64,000 nt of DNA from Xestospongia bergquistia (GCA_963965975.1 OZ014422.1:682001-746000); one strand, 5' to 3'. Numbered from the stretch's first letter, positions 13,271-53,200 are shown. The notes: generated from the sequence alone by a model not told the origin. Translations and numbers: made by a program.

Positions 13271-13382
13271 AATATGACTTGATATTCTTTATTTGATAAT
13301 GTCATGTAGTCAGTAGTTTTAATGGAGGAGATAATATAGAATGTTATTATCACAATAAGTGGATTACTAAAGTCAATTCCAG
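13271..13382 (-). pseudogene. Relict terminal exon downstream of R5
   Basis: Same decayed exon copy in the R5-R4 gap; DYMTLSNKEYQV can still be read. Confidence 0.55.
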
Positions 13383-13578
13383 TATTAACTTCTATTTTAT
13401 ATTAATTTGTTGCAGTTAGTACTTGCTGGAATAAGTTCTATATCTTGTATGTTAATATTTGTTGCTATGGAGATTCAAAAATTAGACAGAAATAGAAGAG
13501 AGTTTTCTAACAAATACAATATATTTATCAACAAGACATCACAGTTCTCTACATTTGTATATGTTAAAATAAAGTATA

Positions 13579-16500
13579 TTAAATATAGTCATCATTATCA
13601 ACTACTGGTAATTGTTCATATGTAATATTATCTTGTGTTGGTGCTAGTTCAACTAATGTGACATAATGTTCTTCATTTGATTGTGTCATGTACTCAGTAT
13701 TATCATCATCAGTTTTAATGGGGGAGGTAATATAGGAAGGATTTACTGCAGTAAGTGGATCACTCTTCACTGTTACAGTCTGTAAAGAAATAGTTTTATA
13801 TAACAATGATGTCATAGAAGACTTACTGAATGAGTTGATGACAACTTGTAGTTACTCTTAGCCAAAGTCTAACAATGTATCGATAAAACAAGGGATATAT
13901 AATATATAATTCATTCCTATCATTTAGTATAGACAGCTACCACAATATGTACTCAAGACTAATGAATTCATTCTTATCCTTTCTAGTGGTCACTATTATA
14001 AAGAATTCAGTAACCTACTATTAGACTCTGTCTACATAAACTCCTTCACTATCTCTTACATTCATTCAACAAATAGCATATCAAAATATAATATCACTAT
14101 ATAATACATTCCTCTATCTCAAGTATAATGTACATTCATTAAACAGACAGTAGTTACATAATCAACAGTCATAATATTAATTAGTCTAAACAAAAATTGA
14201 TTTCCATTTTAGTACATGTTGACATTTTGGTATACAGACATTTGGCACATTGACAAACATCACTACTCTATTTACCACAGTAGGTACACATAGTTCATCT
14301 CTTTGTAATACATTATATATAGATGGTTCAGTAGATATATCACATGTGATTACACTACTCTACTTACCACAGTAGGTACATATAGTTCACCTCTTTGTAA
14401 TACACTATATATAGATGGTTCAGTAGATATATCACATGTGATTACACTACTCTACTTACCACAGTAGGTACATATAGTTCACCTCTTTGTAATACACTAT
14501 ATATAGATGGTTTCAGTAGATATATCACATGTGATTACACTACTCTATTTACCACAGTAGGTACATATAGTTCACCTCTTTGTAATACACTATATATAAA
14601 TGGTTCAGTAGATATATCACATGTGATTACACTACTCTACTTACCACAGTAGGTACACATAGTTCACCTCTTTGTAGTACATTATATATAGATGGTTCAG
14701 TAGATATATCACATGTGATTACACTACTCTACTTACCACAGTAGGTACACATAGTTCACCTCTTTGTAATACACTATATATAGATGGTTCAGTAGATATA
14801 TCCTATATATAAAGAGATAATGTTATGATCTAATAATGAGAAGATGTAAACTGTTACTATGTTATTATTGGTATGATCATTAAGTTTTGTAGAAACTAAT
14901 AATTCCACTACACTAAGTTATGTACTAATTTAATCTAATAATGTTAACAATTAATCTAATAACATCGACAGCTGTAGATTTATATAGACTAATGAATAAA
15001 TGAATGAATGAATGGACAGATAGATGGATGGATGGTATTGATGTTAAGTCATTTAGAAGTAAGTCACTCACAGTTTGTACTGGTATGTCTGTTTCTGTAT
15101 AGAACTGTTCATTACATCCTTTAGACTTTGATTTTAATAAAGTAGTTTCTTCATAAAGTATACCTTGTATTGTTTTAAGAGTAATATCATTATTAGAAGC
15201 TCCTGCCTCTGAATATAATGATTCTACATATACTAGTTCATCTTTCTTGAGTGTAGTGCTGATCTCTCCTGGTTGTAAGTAGTGATTAGTTACTCCATAC
15301 TCTAGTTGTACTGTCTTTAATGTACCATTATCTGCTTTAGTACAGTCATTAGCTGTAAATGTATGAACTATGAGTCATTATAGTGATTACATGTAGTATT
15401 ATTAGATAGATATAATTGACATTACCTTCATATACTGGATTAGATATATCATCACAATGTACTTCACTGACATTAGTACTAGTTTCTTTTAGTGTGTTTG
15501 ATTGTTTGAAATAACCAAGGCTATCATCATTAACAACAATTAAATTAGTCTTTTCCTTCTTTTTTTTCTGATGATAAACTATAAGAGAACTTGTTAGAAT
15601 TATACCAACAATTAATAACAGTAGTAATATAGAAAATATAACAGCTGCTATTATTATTATTATCACAGGATTATTCTCTCCACTGTCTTGTCCTACGGAT
15701 GATGTGAGGATATTAACAGATGATGTAGTAACTGTCAATAGTAACTCAGTTATAGAACTACCTAAATTATTACTCCTACCTGGAATTATAACAGTAGTAG
15801 ATATAACAATATCTAGATAATAAAATATATATAATTATAAAGTATACATATCATTGTTAATATACTTGAAGAGGAAAAAGCTGTTAGTAAGTTGGTCATA
15901 GCTAGCTGACTTAAGTTTGATATAGTATTTGTAACAGAGATAAAGGTAGAAGAAGGGTTCACAACTGGAATAAAAATTTGAGACATTTCTTTTAAATCAA
16001 TTGATTACTTACCTACACTAATAGACACTAGTGGATAATCATTTTTGGTAGTTATAATGGAATAGTTGGAGTTATAGTTTTCTGGACCATTGAATTCTTG
16101 TTGATATAATATAAGGTTGCTTTTATTTGTCTGTGGTTGAAAAATAGTAAGAAAATCTCCTTCTTCTACTTGTACTGGACAAGACGACAAATTATATTCA
16201 AATAAATTGTTGTCAATGAATGAAGCATTTTCTGAAGATAGATAAAAGCTTTGTTGTTTAAGAGTGTTCTGACTAGTTATCTGAACTATGGGAAGATCAT
16301 TTTGTGAATCATTATTGCTTTTAGCTCCAATAAAAATATTTGTCAGAGTACCATTGCAAGTAATTTGAAGGGCTTTGAAAGATCTTGTTACATTATTCCA
16401 AAATTGCTTCACTCTAGTAATATCTCTTGCATTTTGTGTTAGAAAATCTTTATCTGGAAAGTCATGAACACATCCAGGTGAATCTAATAAAAGATAATAA

Positions 16501-17175
16501 TTTAGTAGTTTTTATTCTTATGCTAACCTGTTTCTGGATAAATTAGTAATTGCTTTTGTTGAGTAGAAGTGTCAGTACTCAAATCAACTTGTCTACTGTC
16601 TCTCTTGTTATTATTAAGGCGATGTATTGTTTGATTATTAACAACATAGTATAATCGAACAGCAGTTTCACTGTCACGATATTGCCTTATTCCTATTACA
16701 TAATTTTTGTGAAATTCCAATGGTTCTGATAAACAAAAATGCAATAGTCCAGATGTGCTGAAATCATATGGATCAAATGTTAAACTTCTTTCACTGAGTG
16801 ACACTTTGTTATAAGTATCATTGTTCTGTTCTTTTTTCCACAATGAAAGAATTGGATACTTGCTTTTTGCTAGTCTCAAAACTCCCCCAATTAAAAGACT
16901 GGTAATATTTCCAGAGCAATTGAATGGATAGGATGCTAATATCCATTCTTCATTCCACATTCTATTCTTGATAAGAGATCCATTACAAACATGACTATGA
17001 CAGATCTGTTTAGCTTTGTATTGTAACAGTTCATAGTCCATAAACCCTTTAGTACAAGAGTTCCCTATAGTAATAGTACATGTACAAATATAATATATGA
17101 TATTAACTTTATAATATACTTACCAGATATTGGGACAAAGAGAGAGTGAAGGAAAGCAAATAATAAAAGATACAT
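13579..17175 (-). CDS. R5: kinase-less two-module receptor with ITIM-like tail
   Basis: Exons: 17175-17124 (signal peptide), 17064-16528 (D1), 16483-16013 (D2), 15964-15866 (stalk, one codon longer than siblings), about 15761-15426 (TM), 15352-15072 (juxtamembrane), 14802-14737 (exon 7) and 13779-13579 (terminal). The total is 2043 nt, about 680 residues with no stop or frame break. The juxtamembrane exon has LVYVESLYSEAG and GILYEETT, close to the RTK version but four residues shorter near the first tyrosine. The terminal exon keeps NPSYIT, EYMTQ and ITYEQL. D1 and D2 differ from R1-R4 at scattered residues, so this copy is somewhat older or has exchanged less with its neighbours. Six exon-7 units lie in intron 7. 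Confidence 0.78.
13840..14262. repeat. 415-bp intron block, R5
   Basis: Copy of the block at 3720, in the same place in intron 7. Confidence 0.75.
14276..14802 (-). repeat. Exon-7 minisatellite, R5, six units
   Basis: Six units; 14802-14737 is the exon with acceptor. Units differ at single bases, for example CATTATATA and CACTATATA variants. Confidence 0.9.
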
Positions 17176-17343
17176 CTTTTGACTAAACTTTAGGGAGTGA
17201 CAAAGTTATGTATAAAATATGAAACACCCATTCACTACAATAAATAGCAAACAGTTATAATAACGTCTCGAGATTACATCATTATGACATCATTGTAATT
17301 ATTTATTTCATATTCTGTAAACAATATTTATATTATAATTAAT

Positions 17344-17455
17344 GTGACTTGATATTCTTTATTTGATAATGTCATGTAGTCAGTAGTTTTAATGGAGGAG
17401 ATAATATAGAATGTTATTATCACAATAAGTGGATTACTAAAGTCAATTCCAGTAT
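17344..17455 (-). pseudogene. Relict terminal exon downstream of R6
   Basis: Same decayed exon copy in the R6-R5 gap. Confidence 0.55.
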
Positions 17456-17650
17456 TAACTTCTATTTTATATTAATTTGTTGCAGTTAATTACTTGTTGG
17501 AATAAGTACCATATCTTGTATGTTAATATTTGTTGCTATGGAGATTCAGAAAATTAGACAGAGATAGAAGAGAGTATTCTAACAAATACAATATATTTAT
17601 CAACAAGACATCACAGTTCTCTACATTTGTATATGTTAAGCTAAAGTATA

Positions 17651-19645
17651 TTAAATATAGTCATCATCATCAACTACTAGTAATTGTTCATATGCAATAT
17701 TATCTTGTGTTGGTACTAGTTCAACTAATGTGACTTGATGTTCTTCATTTAATAATGTCATGTACTCAGTATTATCATCATCAGTTTTAATGGAGGAGGT
17801 AATATAGGAAGGATTTACTGTAGCAAGTGCATCACTCTTCACTGCTACAGTCTGTAAAGAAATAATTTTATATAACAATGATGTCATAGAAGACTTACTG
17901 AATGAGTTGATGTACTATTTGTAAGAACATCATCATATTCCTCCTCATCATTATTGGAAGCTATTTCAGTAGTAATATCACTTAGTATAAAGTACTATTA
18001 ATAACTAACCATTATATTGTTTTCTATATCTTATTATAACTATTATAAATACAGTACTAACTACTACTAATATAATAGTTAGTACAAACAAGAGGTAGAC
18101 CAATGTATAGTACAAGAATAAATGATATGTTATCAAATACTATAGGAATTGTTGTAGTAGTTACAGTAGTGAATATAGAGGATGTTTGAGGTAGAATGAT
18201 GTTGACAGATGATGTAGTAACTGTTAATAGTAACTCAGTTATAGAACTATCTAAATTATTACTCCTACCTGGAATTATAACAGTAGTAGATATAATAATA
18301 TCTAGATAATAAAATATATATATATTTATAAAGTATACATATCACTATTAATATACTTGAAGAGGAGAAAACTGTTAGTGAGTTGGTCATAGCTAGCTGA
18401 CATAAGTTTGATATAGTACTTGTAACAGAGATAAAGGTAGAAGAGTTCACAACTGCAATAAAAATTTGAGACATTTCTTTTAAATCAATTATTTAATTAC
18501 CTACACTAATAGACACTAGTGGATAATCATTTTTTGTAGTTATAATGGAATAGTTGGAGTTATAGTTTTCTGGACCATTGAATTCTTGTTGATATAATAT
18601 AAGGTTGCTTTTATTTCTCTGTGGTTGAAAAATAGTAAGAAAATCTTCTTCTTCTACTTGAACTGGAGAAGATGACAAATTATATCCAAATAAGTTGTTG
18701 TCAATGAATGAAGCATTTTCTGAAGATAGATAAAAGCTTTGTTGTTTAAGAGTGTTCTGACTAGTTATCTGAACTATGGGAAGATCATTTTGTGAATCAT
18801 TTCTTTTAGCTCCAATAAAAATATTTGTCAGAGTACCATTGCAAGTAATTTGAAGGGCTTTGAAAGATCTTGTTACATTATTCCTATATTGCTTCACTCT
18901 AGTAATATCTCTTGCATTTTGTGTTAGAAAATCTTTATCTGGAAAGTCATGAACACATCTAGGTGAATCTAATAAAAGATAATAATTTAGTAGTTTTTAT
19001 TCTTATGCTAACATGTTTCTGGATAAATTAGTAATTGCTTTTGTTGAGTAGAAGTGTCATTACTCAAATCAACTTGTCTACTGTCTCTCTTGTTATTATT
19101 AAGGCGATGTATTGTTTGATTATTAACAACATAGTGTAGTCGAACAGCAGTTTCATTGTCAGGATATTGCCTTATTCCTATTACATAATTTTTGTGAAAT
19201 TCCAATGGTTCTGATAAATGAAAATGGAATAGTCCAGATGTGCTAAAATCATATGGATCAAATGTTAAATTCCCTTCACTTCACTGAGTGGCACTTTGTT
19301 ATAAACATCATTGTTCTGTTCTTTCTTCCATAATGAAAGAATTGGATACTTGCTTTAAAATTAAAAGACTGGTAATATTTCCAGAGCAATTGAATGGATA
19401 GGATGCTAATATCCATTCTTCATTCCACATTCTATTTTTGTTAAGAGGTCCATCACAAGTAGTACTATTACAGATCTGTTCAGCTTTGTGTTGTAACAGT
19501 TCATAGTCCATAAACCCTTTAGTACAAGAGTTCCCTATAGTAATAGCACATGTACAAATATAATATATGATATTAAATTTATAATATACTTACCAGATAA
19601 TGGGACAAAGAGTAAGTGAAGTAAAGCAAATAATAAAAGATACAT
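17651..19645 (-). pseudogene. R6: kinase-less receptor with a different TM helix, D1 disrupted
   Basis: Exons recognised: 19645-19594 (signal peptide), 19534-19013 (D1), 18968-18501 (D2), 18452-18357, a stalk segment from about 18250, a TM segment ending 18010, 17960-17899 (EEEYDDVL) and 17851-17651 (terminal). D1 has a 20-bp deletion near 19357 and a 5-bp insertion near 19272. Together they restore frame, but the shifted stretch holds a TGA, so D1 is broken. The stalk and TM segments are also in different frames. The helix (LTIILVVVSTVFIIVII, then RYRKQYN) is unrelated to the [10 protein letters not shown] helix of all siblings. The phase-0 join to the terminal exon, with EYMTL, IAYEQL and DDYI, is normal. 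R6 may preserve the original source of the kinase-less tail. Whether any product is made is doubtful. Confidence 0.65.
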
Positions 19646-19810
19646 CTTTTGACTAAACTTTAAGGACTGTCAAAGTTATGTATAAAATATGAAACATCCA
19701 TTCACTACAATAAATAGCAAACAGTTATAATAACGTTTCGAGATTACATCATTATGACATCATTGTGATTATTTATTTCATATTTCATAAGCAATATTTG
19801 TATCGTAATT

Positions 19811-19922
19811 AATGTGACTTGAAATTCTTTATTTGATAATATCATGTAGTTAGTAGTTTTAATAAAGGAGATAATATAGGATGTTATTATCACAATAAGT
19901 GGATTACTAAAGTCAATTCCAG
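19811..19922 (-). pseudogene. Relict terminal exon between R7 and R6
   Basis: Same decayed exon copy, just left of the R7 fragment. Confidence 0.5.
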
Positions 19923-20029
19923 TATTAACTTCTACTTAATATTGATTCCTTGCAGTTAAATACTTGTTGGAATAAGTTCCATATCTTGTATGTTAATATT
20001 TGTTGCTATGGAGAATTAGAAAATTGTTG

Positions 20030-20897
20030 TAGTAGTTACAGTAGTGAATATAGAGGATGTTTGAGGTAGAATAATGTTCACAGATGATGTAGTAACTGTC
20101 AATAGTAACTCAGTTATATAACTATCTAAATTATTACTACTACTTGGAATTATAACAGTAGTAGATATAATAATATCTAGATAATAAAATATATATAATG
20201 ATAAAGTATACATATCACTGTTAATATATTTGAAGAGGAGAAAGCTGTTAGTGAGTTGGTCATAGCTAGCTGACATAAGTTTGATATAGCAGAGATAAAG
20301 GTAGAAGAGTTCACAACTGGAATAAAAATTTGAGACATTTGTTTTAAATCAATTATTTAATTACCTACACTAACAGACACAAGTGGATAATTATTTTGGT
20401 TAGTTATAATGGAATAGTTGGAGTCATAACTTTCTGGACCATTGAATTCTTGTTGATACGATATAAGGTTGCTTTTATTTTCTGTGGTTGAAAAATAGTA
20501 GAAAAATCTCCTTCTTCTACTTGTACTAGAGAAGATGACAAATTATATCCAAATAAATTGTTCTCAATGAATGAAGCATTTTCTGAAGATATATAAAAGC
20601 TTTGTTGTTTAAGAGTGTTCTGACTAGTTATTTGAACTATGGGAAGATTACCTTGTGAATCATTATTGCTTTTAGCTCCAATAAAAATATTTGTCAGAGT
20701 ACCATTGAGAGTAATTTGAAGGGCTATTTCAAAATTGCTTCACTCTAGTAATATCTCTTGCATTTTGTGTTAAAAAATCTTTATCTGGAAAGTCATGAAC
20801 ACATCCAGGTGAATCTAATAAAAGATAATAATTTAGTAGTTTTTATTCTTATGCTAACCTGTTTCTGGATAAATTAGTAATTGTTTTTGTTGAGTAG
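20030..20897 (-). pseudogene. R7: truncated receptor fragment
   Basis: A remnant of the same family. It keeps the last 39 bp of D1 (20897-20859), a D2 exon of 450 bp instead of 471 (20814-20365) with a 20-bp deletion near 20726 and a separate 1-bp loss, the short stalk exon (from 20316) and a stalk segment matching R6 (ILPQTSSIFTTV) that stops abruptly near 20030. The stalk donor is changed from GTATAT to ATATAT. Signal peptide, most of D1, TM and tail are missing. At 20897 the D1 piece runs straight into sequence resembling the 5' flank of a kinase-less gene, so an internal deletion joined promoter-side DNA to exon 2. No function expected. Confidence 0.8.
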
Positions 20898-21305
20898 AAT
20901 CATTGTGATTATTTATTTTATAATCTGTAAATAATATTTGTATTATAATTAATATGACCTGATATTCTTTATTAGTATAGTAAATAAGATAAAATAAAAT
21001 TTGCTGTATATATACAAAAACAAACAAAAACAACAACAACTACTATAGATTAAAACATTAAAACATAATTGTGTTGTTAAGTAAATATCTAAGTACCTAT
21101 TTAGAAAAATAGAAATACAATAGATAGTTTTTCTATTTCTAAAAATAGAAAAACAACAAGTAATATAGACTATAGTTAAACATAAAGATAGTAGAATGGA
21201 TAAAACCAATGAATTGTGTTAGTTAAGTAATGTAATTATTATAGCAATAAAAAATAAAAGTAAAATATAATTTGTGTACATTTTAAAACAAAAAACACAA
21301 ATAAT
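20898..21305. other. R8 3' flank
   Basis: AT-rich non-coding DNA after the R8 stop. Much of it matches 42000-42220 and 59880-60045, which follow R12 and R14. A hydrophobic open frame here is accidental. Confidence 0.6.
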
Positions 21306-26529
<5,224 letters not shown>

Positions 26530-26547
26530 TTTTGCTGAGTGAATTTT

Positions 26548-26578
26548 GTGGGAGTGGTTACTCCCACGCTCTTTAATA
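26548..26578 (-). promoter_or_regulatory. Inverted repeat and TATA-like box upstream of R8
   Basis: GTGGGAGT, loop GGTT, ACTCCCAC (26548-26567), then TATTAAAG on the minus strand (26571-26578), 20-50 bp from the ATG. The arrangement is conserved before R10 and R12. Function inferred. Confidence 0.35.
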
Positions 26579-26630
26579 AGAAATTATATACATTTTCACA
26601 AAAACTAATAAGTCACATAGATATTTAATA

Positions 26631-30611
<3,981 letters not shown>

Positions 30612-30686
30612 GGAGTGGATCACACAACTACTCCCACACTCTTTAATAAGAAATTTTAATTTGTGAACATATTACAAAACACTAAT

Positions 30687-36383
<5,697 letters not shown>

Positions 36384-36407
36384 TTTTGCTGAACTGAATG
36401 AATTTTA

Positions 36408-36446
36408 TGGGAGTGGATCACACAACTACTCCCACACTCTTTAATA
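36408..36446 (-). promoter_or_regulatory. Inverted repeat and TATA-like box upstream of R10
   Basis: TGGGAGT and ACTCCCA arms (36408-36414, 36428-36434) with TATTAAAG at 36439-36446, within the 101 bp between R10 and R11. It may double as part of the R11 3' end. Confidence 0.35.
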
Positions 36447-36484
36447 AGAAATTTTAATTTGTGAACATATTACAAAACACTAAT

Positions 36485-41988
<5,504 letters not shown>

Positions 41989-42222
41989 TTTAGACGGCCG
42001 AGTTTTGTAGGAGTGGTGCATCCATACAACTTCAAATATTATATAAACATAATATTATAGGAAAATATATTGTATATAATTATACAATAACAAATAGAAA
42101 AACAACAAGTAATATAGACTATAGTTAAACATAAATATAGTAGAATACATAAAACTAATAAATTGTAATTAAAAAAAGTAAAATAAAATTTGTGTACATT
42201 TTTAAATAAAAAAACAAATAAT

Positions 42223-47154
<4,932 letters not shown>

Positions 47155-47178
47155 TTTTGCTGAACTGAATGAATTTTA

Positions 47179-47216
47179 TGGGAGTGGATCACACAACTAC
47201 TCCCACACTCTTTGAT
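47179..47216 (-). promoter_or_regulatory. Inverted repeat upstream of R12
   Basis: TGGGAGT and ACTCCCA arms at 47179-47185 and 47199-47205, in the short R12-R13 gap. The TATA-like box is changed to TATCAAAG. Confidence 0.3.
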
Positions 47217-47258
47217 AAGAAATTTTAATTTGTGAACATTTTACAAAACACAAATAAT

Positions 47259-50200
47259 TCACATATACATTCTCTGTAAATCTATATAGAGGTTATGTCC
47301 AGTATCTAGTGAACCTCCAAGTACTGGACTCTCTGGAATACAGCTCTTGTTTTCATTAGACAATGGACTACTGAGGAGATCAACATCAGCTTGAGATAGA
47401 TCTGATACCAACTTGAAAAATGTAGGACGACTAGAAGTCTCTGGATGCCTGTCATTGATGTACACATATTATCAAGTAGTAGTAGTACAATATAGACACT
47501 CTTACCAACATTGTATCATCATCTTATAGATAGGTCTGGGACAACCAGGAGGAGGAGGAAGACGATAACCAGAATCTATTAACCTCATATACTAAAATCA
47601 TCTCATATCATTACTCATTATATACTTTATATTTTACCTCTTGATTGCTATGATTCTCAAATGGTTTGTGTCCTAGACTCCATATCTCATAGAGTACTAC
47701 ACCAAAACTCCACACATCACTAGCAGTGGAGTATCGTTTGAAATGTAAGGCCTGTAGTTATACAGTTTACAATATAACTGATACATAACATTAGTAATCT
47801 ACTGACTTCAGGAGATGTCCATTTAATGGGAATCATCAAAGCATGTGAGATATAATAGTTCTCATCTTGTAAATCTCTGGACATACCAAAGTCTGCAATC
47901 TGTACACAAAACAATAAATCCACTCTACTTATATTTACAACTATATCATACCTTACAAATACCCTGTTCAGTCACTAATATATTCCTAGCTGCCAGGTCT
48001 CTGTGTACAAAACATTTTTTTGACAGGTACTCCATACCAGAGACAATCTGACGACAGAAACTGAGTAGGAGAGTAGGCAGTGTAGAAGGAACTAACTCTC
48101 CTGGTCTGTAATTAAAAATATTGAAATTAAATAGATTATATATTTGGTATTAAACTTACGAAGGTTGGAATTTTTGCAGATAGTCTCTCAAGTCTCCATT
48201 AGATACTATCTCCAGTATTATCATTATCTAATTAAGATATATTAATTAAGTATAATTTTTGACATTATCTCACTGGTTCTCCAACAGTGACCACTCCATA
48301 TAACTTGACAATATTGGGATGATGAAATTGACCCATAATGGCTGCCTCTTGTAGGAACTTAACTTTCTCTTCCTCTGAGGTTTTATCATTAAGTGTCTTA
48401 ATAGCAACATCTACTGGACCATTAGGAGAAAGCCACACACCTTGATTGACAGTACCAAACTGTCCAGAACCAAGATGACCAGTGACTCTGATAATATATA
48501 CAACATCAAATAAAACAATCAACCAATTATATTCTTACTGTATCTGTTGACGGATAATCTCCCGGTATTTCTTATCGGATAGTTGTTGATATATACTATA
48601 AGTATCAGATCCTGGTTCCCAATAAATGGGTTCTTCAATAAAGAACTCATGAGATGTACTCTAAAATAATGGATGTGATCTTATGTTTGTATGTGTGTGC
48701 ATCATTTGAAGGTATACCTGAACATCAACAAGAGAGGAGTAAATACTCTCTTGCATTTCATATTGGTTAACTAATTGCTCTCGTTCAGCCTATATAGAAC
48801 AGATTGATATTGTATGATGTCATTATATTACAATGAAAACATTGTGATGTCATTATGTAGTCACATGTTATCAAATAATATACTTAAGATCAAAATACTT
48901 AAGGTTAAAATCAACCCAGACTGGTACTAAGTTGACCCATTATTAATGAAATATAACATTATGTGATTCTACTTACCACATTAGGTACATATAGTTCACC
49001 TCTTTGTAATACATTATATATAGATGGTTCAGTATATATATCACATGTGATTACACTACTCTACTTACCACAGTAGGTACATATAGTTCACCTCTTTGTA
49101 ATACATTATATATAGATGGTTCAGTAGATATATCACATGTGATTACACTACTCTACTTACCACAGTAGGTACATATAGTTCACCTCTTTGTAATACATTA
49201 TATATAGATGGTTCAGTAGATATATCACATGTGATTACACTACTCTATTCACCACAGTAGGTACATATAGTTCACCTCTTTGTAATACATTATATATAGA
49301 TGGTTCAGTAGATATATCACATGTGATTACACTACACTACTTACCACAGTAGGTACATATAGTTCACCTCTTTGTAATACACTATATATAGATGGTTCAG
49401 TATATATATCACATGTGATTACACTACTCTACTTACCACAGTAGGTACATATAGTTCACCTCTTTGTAATACATTATATATAGATGGTTCAGTAGATATA
49501 TCACATGTGATTACACTACTCTACTTACCACAGTAGGTACATATAGTTCACCTCTTTGTAATACATTATATATAGATGGTTCAGTAGATATATCACATGT
49601 GATTACACTACTCTACTTACCACAGTAGGTACATATAGTTCACCTCTTTGTAATACATTATATATAGATGGTTCAGTAGATATATCACATGTGATTACAC
49701 TACTCTATTTACCACAGTAGGTACATATAGTTCACCTCTTTGTAATACATTATATATAGATGGTTCAGTAGATATATCACATGTGATTACACTACACTAC
49801 TTACCACAGTAGGTACATATAGTTCACCTCTTTGTAATACACTATATATAGATGGTTCAGTAGATATATCACATGTGATTACACTACACTACTTACCACA
49901 GTAGGTACATATAGTTCACCTCTTTGTAATACACTATATATAGATGGTTCAGTAGATATATCACATGTGATTACACTACTCTACTTACCACAGTAGGTAC
50001 ATATAGTTCACCTCTTTGTAATACATTATATATAGATGGTTCAGTAGATATATCACATGTGATTACACTACTCTATTTACCACAGTAGGTACATATAGTT
50101 CACCTCTTTGTAATACATTATATATAGATGGTTCAGTAGATATATCACATGTGATTACACTACTCTATTTACCACAGTAGGTACATATAGTTCACCTCTT

Positions 50201-53200
50201 TGTAATACATTATATATAGATGGTTCAGTAGATATATCACATGTGATTACACTACACTACTTACCACAGTAGGTACATATAGTTCACCTCTTTGTAATAC
50301 ACTATATATAGATGGTTCAGTAGATATATCACATGTGATTACACTACTCTACTTACCACAGTAGGTACATATAGTTCACCTCTTTGTAATACATTATATA
50401 TAGATGGTTCAGTAGATATATCACATGTGATTACACTACTCTACTTACCACAGTAGGTACATATAGTTCACCTCTTTGTAATACATTATATATAGATGGT
50501 TCAGTAGATATATCACATGTGATTACACTACTCTACTTACCACAGTAGGTACATATAGTTCACCTCTTTGTAATACATTATATATAGATGGTTCAGTAGA
50601 TATATCACATGTGATTACACTACTCTATTTACCACAGTAGGTACATATAGTTCACCTCTTTGTAATACATTATATATAGATGGTTCAGTAGATATATCAC
50701 ATGTGATTACACTACACTACTTACCACAGTAGGTACATATAGTTCACCTCTTTGTAATACACTATATATAGATGGTTCAGTAGATATATCACATGTGATT
50801 ACACTACACTACTTACCACAGTAGGTACATATAGTTCACCTCTTTGTAATACACTATATATAGATGGTTCAGTAGATATATCACATGTGATTACACTACT
50901 CTACTTACCACAGTAGGTACATATAGTTCACCTCTTTGTAATACATTATATATAGATGGTTCAGTAGATATATCACATGTGATTACACTACTCTATTTAC
51001 CACAGTAGGTACATATAGTTCACCTCTTTGTAATACATTATATATAGATGGTTCAGTAGATATATCACATGTGATTACACTACTCTATTTACCACAGTAG
51101 GTACATATAGTTCACCTCTTTGTAATACATTATATATAGATGGTTCAGTAGATATATCACATGTGATTACACTACACTACTTACCACAGTAGGTACATAT
51201 AGTTCACCTCTTTGTAATACACTATATATAGATGGTTCAGTATATATATCACATGTGATTACACTACTCTACTTACCACAGTAGGTACATATAGTTCACC
51301 TCTTTGTAATACATTATATATAGATGGTTCAGTAGATATATCACATGTGATTACACTACTCTACTTACCACAGTAGGTACATATAGTTCACCTCTTTGTA
51401 ATACATTATATATAGATGGTTCAGTAGATATATCACATGTGATTACACTACTCTACTTACCACAGTAGGTACATATAGTTCACCTCTTTGTAATACATTA
51501 TATATAGATGGTTCAGTAGATATATCACATGTGATTACACTACTCTATTTACCACAGTAGGTACATATAGTTCACCTCTTTGTAATACATTATATATAGA
51601 TGGTTCAGTAGATATATCACATGTGATTACACTACACTACTTACCACAGTAGGTACATATAGTTCACCTCTTTGTAATACACTATATATAGATGGTTTAG
51701 TAGATATATCACATGTGATTACACTACACTACTTACCACAGTAGGTACATATAGTTCACCTCTTTGTAATACACTATATATAGATGGTTCAGTAGATATA
51801 TCACATGTGATTACACTACTCTACTTACCACAGTAGGTACATATAGTTCACCTCTTTGTAATACATTATATATAGATGGTTCAGTAGATATATCACATGT
51901 GATTACACTACTCTATTTACCACAGTAGGTACATATAGTTCACCTCTTTGTAATACATTATATATAGATGGTTCAGTAGATATATCACATGTGATTACAC
52001 TACTCTATTTACCACAGTAGGTACATATAGTTCACCTCTTTGTAATACATTATATATAGATGGTTCAGTAGATATATCACATGTGATTACACTACACTAC
52101 TTACCACAGTAGGTACATATAGTTCACCTCTTTGTAATACACTATATATAGATGGTTCAGTAGATATATCACATGTGATTACACTACTCTACTTACCACA
52201 GTAGGTACATATAGTTCACCTCTTTGTAATACATTATATATAGATGGTTCAGTAGATATATCACATGTGATTACACTACTCTACTTACCACAGTAGGTAC
52301 ATATAGTTCACCTCTTTGTAATACATTATATATAGATGGTTCAGTAGATATATCACATGTGATTACACTACTCTACTTACCACAGTAGGTACATATAGTT
52401 CACCTCTTTGTAATACATTATATATAGATGGTTCAGTAGATATATCACATGTGATTACACTACTCTACTTACCACAGTAGGTACATATAGTTCACCTCTT
52501 TGTAATACATTATATATAGATGGTTCAGTAGATATATCACATGTGATTACACTACTCTATTTACCACAGTAGGTACATATAGTTCACCTCTTTGTAATAC
52601 ATTATATATAGATGGTTCAGTAGATATATCACATGTGATTACACTACACTACTTACCACAGTAGGTACATATAGTTCACCTCTTTGTAATACACTATATA
52701 TAGATGGTTCAGTAGATATATCACATGTGATTACACTACTCTACTTACCACAGTAGGTACATATAGTTCACCTCTTTGTAATACATTATATATAGATGGT
52801 TCAGTAGATGTATCACATGTGATTACACTACTCTACTTACCACAGTAGGTACATATAGTTCACCTCTTTGTAATACATTATATATAGATGGTTCAGTAGA
52901 TATATCACATGTGATTACACTACTCTACTTACCACGGTAGGTACATATAGTTCACCTCTTTGTAATACACTATATATAGATGGTTTAGTAGATATATCAC
53001 ATGTGATTACACTACTCTACTTACCACAGTAGGTACATATAGTTCACCTCTTTGTAATACATTATATATAGATGGTTCAGTAGATGTATCACATGTGATT
53101 ACACTACTCTACTTACCACAGTAGGTACATATAGTTCACCTCTTTGTAATACATTATATATAGATGGTTCAGTAGATATATCACATGTGATTACACTACT

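Noticed and set aside
20949-21209. Minus-strand hydrophobic Cys-rich ORF
   Set aside because: It lies in the 3' flank of R8, and the matching flanks at 42 and 60 kb do not keep the frame.
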